DNA of 14,073 nucleotides, taken from NCBI GenBank assembly GCA_041487355.1, contig JBGPND010000136.1, forward strand, positions 1 through 14,073. The letters are read 5' to 3'. Both the position numbers and the translations under genes were made by a program. A model generated the notes under the pieces. The model ran no database searches and was not told where the DNA came from. It saw only the letters and a program-made list of their open reading frames with translations. The DNA is from JAMXLO01 sp041487355 (GTDB lineage: Bacteria; Pseudomonadota; Alphaproteobacteria; Acetobacterales; Acetobacteraceae). Below are positions 12,524 to 14,073 of the stretch, one piece after another. Each line of letters opens with the position of its first letter. Within the stretch, counting starts at the first letter, position 1.

Positions 12524-13747
12524 GTGCATGAAACGACCGTTGCCCGACCGGCCGCGCGCGGCCACGCCTGGCTGATCGACAACGCCGATTTCTGGCGGCT
12601 CTGGTTCGTCGGGCTCGTCGTGTTCTCGGTGCGCTGGGTGGAGACGGTCGCGGTCGGCGTGTTCGTCTACCAGCACACGGGATCGGCGTTCATCGTCGCC
12701 ATGATGACGATGCTGCGCCTGCTGCCGATGGGCCTGTTCGGCGCATTCCTCGGCGCGATCGCCGAACGGATGGAACGCCGCACGACTCTCGTCCTGGTCG
12801 TCGCTGTCATGCTGGTCAACGCGCTGGTGCTCGCGGCACTGGCGCACCTGCACATGCTCGCGGTCTGGCACCTCGCCGTGACGAGCTTCATCAACGGCGT
12901 TGGCTGGGCCACCGACAATCCGGTGCGCCGCGTGATGATCGGCGAGGCGGTGGGAGCGGCGCGCATGGGCGTCGCCATGTCGATCGACGTGGGCGCCAAC
13001 AACGCCAGCCGCATGGTGGGCCCCACCGTCGGCGGCCTGCTGCTCGCGGGCGTCGGCATCGAGGGCGTGTTCGCGCTGAGTGTCGTCCTCTACGCTGTCT
13101 CGGTGGTGGCGGCGCTGCGCGTGCGCTATCGGAACAGTTTCCCCCCCACGTCGTCCGAATCCGTGCTTGCACGCATCGCCGAAGGCCTGGCGCTGGTCCG
13201 CCGGGACAAGCGGCTGATCGGCACGCTGACGATCACCGTGATCTACAATGTGTTCGGCTGGCCGTTCACCAGCATGGTTCCGGTGATCGGGCAGGACCAG
13301 CTTCTGCTCGGCCCGGAAGGCATCGGCATCCTCGCCAGCATGGACGGCATCGGCGCGTTCGCCGGCGCGGTGCTGATGGCGATGTTCTGTCCGCCGCGTT
13401 TCTATCGCCACGCCTATATCGGCGGCGTGACGATCTACATGGTCATGCTGATCGTATTCGCGCTCGTGCCGGTGCCGCTGCTCGCAGGCGCGGCGCTGCT
13501 GTTCACCGGCCTCGGCGGCGCGGGGTTCAGCATCATGCAGGCAACCCTGGTCTACCTGTCGGCGCCGCCGGAGATGCGCAGCCGTGTGCTGGGTGTGCTG
13601 TCGGTGTGCATCGGGATCGGGCCGGTCGGCTTCGTTGCACTCGGCGTGCTGGCCGACGCGATCGGCGCGCCATGGGCGACAGCGGCCAGCGGCCTGACCG
13701 GCCTGCTGGTGCTGCTGCTGGCGCGTCCGCTGTGGCGGGCGATTTGA
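12524..13747 (+). CDS. MFS transporter, exporter-type (MFS_3/EntS-like)
   Basis: A 407-residue inner-membrane protein with about 12 hydrophobic segments in two halves (about 24-195 and 230-405) joined by a charged loop (200-230) that includes RYRNSFPPTSSESV. The cytoplasmic loop AERMERRTT (80-88) is the motif-A region and GPTVGGLLL (166-174) is motif-C-like, a mark of antiporters and exporters. The overall pattern, with ARIAEGLALVRRDKRLIGTL (216-235), resembles the MFS_3 group of EntS-type exporters. The substrate is unknown; drug, siderophore or pathway intermediate are all possible. The start is a GTG (an ATG at 12528 is out of frame), preceded by GAGGA with 11-nt spacing, so the start is less sure than the rest. 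It is divergent from the sirtuin gene. Confidence 0.88.
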   Translation: MHETTVARPAARGHAWLIDNADFWRLWFVGLVVFSVRWVETVAVGVFVYQHTGSAFIVAMMTMLRLLPMGLFGAFLGAIAERMERRTTLVLVVAVMLVNALVLAALAHLHMLAVWHLAVTSFINGVGWATDNPVRRVMIGEAVGAARMGVAMSIDVGANNASRMVGPTVGGLLLAGVGIEGVFALSVVLYAVSVVAALRVRYRNSFPPTSSESVLARIAEGLALVRRDKRLIGTLTITVIYNVFGWPFTSMVPVIGQDQLLLGPEGIGILASMDGIGAFAGAVLMAMFCPPRFYRHAYIGGVTIYMVMLIVFALVPVPLLAGAALLFTGLGGAGFSIMQATLVYLSAPPEMRSRVLGVLSVCIGIGPVGFVALGVLADAIGAPWATAASGLTGLLVLLLARPLWRAI

Positions 13748-13766
13748 CCTGCCGCCACCACGCCCC

Positions 13767-13780
13767 TTGATCCAGCTCAA
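13767..13780. promoter_or_regulatory. FNR/FixK-like site or hairpin
   Basis: TTGATCCAGCTCAA fits the TTGA-N6-TCAA pattern of FNR/FixK-family binding sites and differs by one base from TTGAT-N4-ATCAA. The palindrome extends to CCTTGA...TCAAGG. It lies 20 nt after the MFS stop with no clear plus-strand gene behind it inside the window, so it may instead be a weak transcription-end hairpin (no U tract). Confidence 0.35.
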
Positions 13781-13806
13781 GGCGCGACCCGAGCCAGCCT
13801 CCTATA

Positions 13807-13980
13807 ATACCAATTACTGTTGATGTAGACTCATCCGGCGACCCCACACCGTCATGGCGGGCGAAGGCCCGCCATCCACGACTTTGCTGTTTGCAACAAG
13901 GAAAATCGTGGATGGCCCGCCTGCGCGGGCCATGACGATGAAGCGACGTCAGGTCGGTCAATGTCAACGCCGGTTGGTAT
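13807..13980. repeat. MITE-like nested inverted repeat, copy B (174 bp)
   Basis: The ends are ATACCAA (13807-13813) and TTGGTAT (13974-13980). The inner arms, 13850-13881 and 13906-13937 (32 nt each), pair with five mismatches. The right end CAACGCCGGTTGGTAT differs by one base from copy A (CAACGGCGGTTGGTAT), and the total length is close to copy A (174 versus 170). Each inner arm also folds alone (GGCGGGC...GCCCGCC on the left, GGCCCGC...GCGGGCC on the right). No transposase and no clear target duplication are seen. Confidence 0.7.
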
Positions 13981-14014
13981 AATACCATCCGTCCCAACCC
14001 TCGACTCATAGGGG

Positions 14015-14073
14015 CTAGGAATCGCCCCCGAACTCCGATTCGCTACGTCCGTTCATCGGGTCGCGACGACGGA
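14015..14073 (-). CDS. Possible C-terminal end of a minus-strand gene cut by the window edge
   Basis: One minus-strand frame enters from the right edge and ends at TAG (14017-14015) after 18 complete codons, reading RRRDPMNGRSESEFGGDS. Other frames are shorter. The composition is plausible for a hydrophilic protein tail, but 18 residues are far too few for a family call and the frame may be chance. Confidence 0.25.
   Translation of the reverse strand, partial: RRRDPMNGRSESEFGGDS

Larger units (their letters stand above)
13748..14014. other. Gene-free stretch with a regulatory-like site and a repeat
   Basis: No open frame with recognisable product is seen here. It contains a TTGA-N6-TCAA dyad (13767-13780) and a MITE-like element (13807-13980), both described separately. 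Nothing else is recognised. Confidence 0.6.

Noticed and set aside
12332..13780. Long minus-strand open frame (482 codons) opposite the MFS gene
   Set aside because: Rich in His, Gln, Asp and Arg without domains, while the plus strand gives a coherent 12-segment membrane protein.

Overview
This is a high-GC window with strong GC bias in third codon positions and dispersed palindromic repeats of the kind common in Alphaproteobacteria. The mix of acyl-CoA catabolism genes, an RTX-like secreted protein and these repeats suits a Rhodospirillales/Acetobacteraceae or Bradyrhizobium-like bacterium. That placement is inference, because no rRNA or other marker gene is present.

Layout. (1) 1-459, minus: N-terminus of a Gly/Ser/Thr-rich, RTX-like protein that runs off the left edge, with a plausible sigma70 promoter. 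(2) 460-1285: no convincing gene; it holds a 170-bp MITE-like nested inverted repeat (878-1047). (3) 1286-2152, plus: a divergent isocitrate lyase/PEP mutase-family protein, meeting stop-to-stop with (4) a crotonase-fold protein on the minus strand (2153-2932). (5) 3042-10515, plus: a six-gene acyl-CoA catabolic operon: alpha/beta hydrolase, acyl-CoA dehydrogenase (ACAD) 1, ACAD 2, fused NDP-forming acyl-CoA synthetase, ACAD 3, and short-chain dehydrogenase. (6) 10580-12371, minus: luciferase-like (LLM) oxidoreductase and a sirtuin. (7) 12524-13747, plus: an MFS exporter-type transporter. (8) 13748-14073: a possible FNR/FixK-type site, a second MITE-like element, and perhaps the last codons of a minus-strand gene.

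How the genes may work together. The synthetase would charge a free carboxylic acid with CoA. ACADs 1 and 2 look like the two unlike subunits of a heteromeric dehydrogenase, and ACAD 3 is a self-sufficient type. The crotonase and the short-chain dehydrogenase could supply hydration or isomerisation and alcohol-oxidation steps, and the hydrolase a C-C, ester or thioester cleavage. The PEP mutase-like protein could split a small alpha-keto or hydroxy acid. The LLM protein could oxygenate the starting compound and the MFS protein could move substrate or product. The substrate cannot be read from sequence.

The most unusual points are: the organisation of the operon into three tightly spaced gene pairs whose separating gaps are almost entirely palindromes; the complementary motif losses in ACAD 1 and ACAD 2; the loss of both catalytic glutamates in the crotonase; active-site substitutions in the PEP mutase-like protein; and the repeat family, in which paired changes conserve each local hairpin. 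I found no CRISPR array, tRNA, rRNA, transposase, phage or defence system.
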